Assembly (NCBI GenBank): GCA_022826725.1
Contig: JAJDUF010000021.1
Coordinates: 1 to 41,852 of the forward strand
Direction: 5' to 3'
Origin: Chloroflexota bacterium
GTDB lineage: Bacteria > Chloroflexota > UBA11872 > UBA12225 > JAJDUF01
DNA length: 41,852 bases
Shown here: positions 40,566 to 41,852 of the stretch, piece by piece
Position numbering within the stretch: position 1 is the first letter of the stretch
Layout: every line of letters begins with the position of its first letter
Program-made: the position numbers and the translations under genes
The notes under the pieces: generated by a model
What the model saw: the letters and a program-made list of their open reading frames with translations, nothing else
What the model was told of the DNA's origin: nothing
The model's database searches: none

Positions 40566-41852
40566 TCAGTATCGGATTCCGAGAAGCCCTCCTTCTTCAG
40601 ACTCATCAGTTAAGCGAAGCCTTATAAATTGATCCAGATTAAAACCCGGAGAGAAATCGTCGGTTGGTAGCGTATCAGAGTTGAGCGCACAAATGTACTG
40701 GAATCCGCAACGTGCAGCCTCTCTTTGGGCTAATTCCAGCGCCTGGGCCACTTGTCGCTCGTCGACACCGTCGAAGATTGTACTATCGTGGATGAGCAAA
40801 CCTGCAGACGGTCGCCTCTTGGTCCATAGCTGTGCAAGCATAAGGTCGTAGCAGAAGACCTTCATATTGTCTATCCCTTGACTACCCGATCGCATGATCT
40901 CTACATCGAATTTGAAACCGGCATCGGCGACATCTACTACCAGGTTGCCTGGGGCACTATACAATGCTTCGGAGTTTGCATTGAAGATGTTTATAGCCCT
41001 TTCCCTAGAACTTCTCCTTTCCTCAAACTCTCTCCGCGCGGTTTGGAGAAGTAACTCCCTCTTTACCCTTCCTTCGCTTCTCCCATGCTCGAATCGTTTG
41101 AGATTGGTGATCCGATTATCAAGATCATTTCGCTTGGCAATATCCTGTAAATGAAGTTCCTGTAACTGTGTGTACTCTTGTAAGGCACCATGCGTTTGTA
41201 AGATATCTAGTAGCTGGGCTCGCTTCTCGGTAGCTCCTTGAATCTGAAGTTCGCGTCGCGTTCTATTGCCTTCTAATCTCTGGATTTCGGACTCTAGGTA
41301 GGCCCGGCGGTTAGCCAAGAGTTGGCGATGAAAGTCCTGTACGTCATCAAGCCGGCGGCGCACCAATTCAGGCATGGCTACGCCTACTTCCTGGTAGACT
41401 TCTAACACCTCCTCCGTGCCTGGGTCCTGGTCGTCCTCAAGGGAGCCGCGATATAGATCCAGCAGTCTGCCGTCCGCTAGGTTGGCGTTTGTTAGCTGTT
41501 GTATAGTGGAGGTCAAGTCATTCGCCTCCTCTTCAATCTCACGGTATCTGGGATGCACACGAAAGCTCCGCAGCGTTTCCCACCGCCGCCGGATTTCTGA
41601 TTCCAAACGTGCTCTCTCCGCTTCGAGGTTGCCGCGCGTACCAACCATACCTTCCAGCAGTCCTTCGCGAGCCGCGCGCCGAAGACCATTAAGGAGTTTT
41701 TCTTCATCCTTCAGTTCCTGCAATTGGCCAGCGTGTTCCCACATCAGACTTAGAAGGAAAGCGTTATTGACCTGCTTGTCCCACTCCCTTTGGGTGCCGT
41801 GATGGGAGAAAGGGGAGACAAAGGCCTCCCTGACTCGACGTACTAAGTACGA
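40566..41852 (-). CDS. DUF2326 coiled-coil ATPase, C-terminal part (ABC-3C-type; cut by window edge)
   Basis: The frame stays open to the window's right end, so 428 residues of a longer protein are seen and the N-terminal Walker A region is outside. Most of the visible part is charged coiled coil (QLTNANLADGRLLDLYRGSL, RRAYLESEIQRLEGNRTRRE). The last 140 residues are the DUF2326 domain, with SAGLLIHDSTIFDGVDERQV as the Walker-B-like strand. DUF2326 proteins are SMC/RecN-like ATPases of three-component ABC conflict (ABC-3C) systems. The gene is less GC-rich than the rest of the window, which points to transfer. Partner genes would lie beyond 41852. Confidence 0.82.
   Translation of the reverse strand, partial: SYLVRRVREAFVSPFSHHGTQREWDKQVNNAFLLSLMWEHAGQLQELKDEEKLLNGLRRAAREGLLEGMVGTRGNLEAERARLESEIRRRWETLRSFRVHPRYREIEEEANDLTSTIQQLTNANLADGRLLDLYRGSLEDDQDPGTEEVLEVYQEVGVAMPELVRRRLDDVQDFHRQLLANRRAYLESEIQRLEGNRTRRELQIQGATEKRAQLLDILQTHGALQEYTQLQELHLQDIAKRNDLDNRITNLKRFEHGRSEGRVKRELLLQTARREFEERRSSRERAINIFNANSEALYSAPGNLVVDVADAGFKFDVEIMRSGSQGIDNMKVFCYDLMLAQLWTKRRPSAGLLIHDSTIFDGVDERQVAQALELAQREAARCGFQYICALNSDTLPTDDFSPGFNLDQFIRLRLTDESEEGGLLGIRY

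Noticed and set aside
40421..40627. A 68-codon plus-strand frame after the Ldh gene
   Set aside because: Overlaps the DUF2326 gene end, has no ribosome site or recognisable domain.

Overview
The window is GC-rich bacterial chromosome. The organism is most likely a Chloroflexota member of the Thermomicrobia/Sphaerobacter type. That is inferred from the mix of families (SpoVS, Uma2 nuclease, DUF5069, PspC/LiaF toastrack, many GNAT, amidohydrolase and sulfatase genes) and from dispersed GC-rich palindromes between genes. There is no rRNA or other strict taxonomic marker, so the assignment is tentative.

Left part (1-9.7 kb). The 5' end of tuf and a tRNA-Thr(GGT) lie on the minus strand behind a recognisable promoter. 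A PspC/LiaF-like envelope-stress pair follows on the plus strand. Next is a full riboflavin pathway, ribD-ribE-ribB-ribBA-ribH, with an Uma2-type gene between ribBA and ribH and a kinase-fold gene after ribH. It has two tandem, translationally coupled DHBP-synthase copies whose 3' halves are almost identical in DNA, and it has no visible FMN riboswitch.

Middle part (9.7-33 kb). These are mostly single accessory metabolic genes: GNAT proteins, a sulfatase, a polysaccharide deacetylase, DegT and class III aminotransferases, an acyl carrier protein, a MerR regulator, a spoVS-PHP pair, coaE, an amidohydrolase pair, monomeric sarcosine oxidase, an SGNH hydrolase, a molybdopterin oxidoreductase, a C45 peptidase and a DUF3604 protein. 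Several loci are broken: a PIN toxin cut to 55 codons beside an intact DUF104 antitoxin, a HicB gene without hicA, and a DUF3604 gene split by an in-frame amber codon next to a long hairpin. A 783-aa protein joins a superinfection-immunity-like membrane domain to 20 TPR units. A 1-kb gene-free stretch before acpP holds a three-unit, 75-bp hairpin array.

Right part (33-41.9 kb). A small element with 17-bp perfect terminal inverted repeats and no transposase is followed by Gfo/Idh/MocA and RraA genes, then a 3' tRNA remnant that looks like an attachment-site scar. Beyond it are an SDR gene, a response-regulator fragment, an ArsR-VOC-SRPBCC operon whose promoter spacer is an inverted repeat, a MazEF pair with its own promoter and operator, and an Ldh-family dehydrogenase. 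At the edge is the C-terminal part of a DUF2326 coiled-coil ATPase, the family of the ATPase subunit of ABC-3C conflict systems. It is visibly less GC-rich than its surroundings, and the rest of any defence locus lies outside the window.
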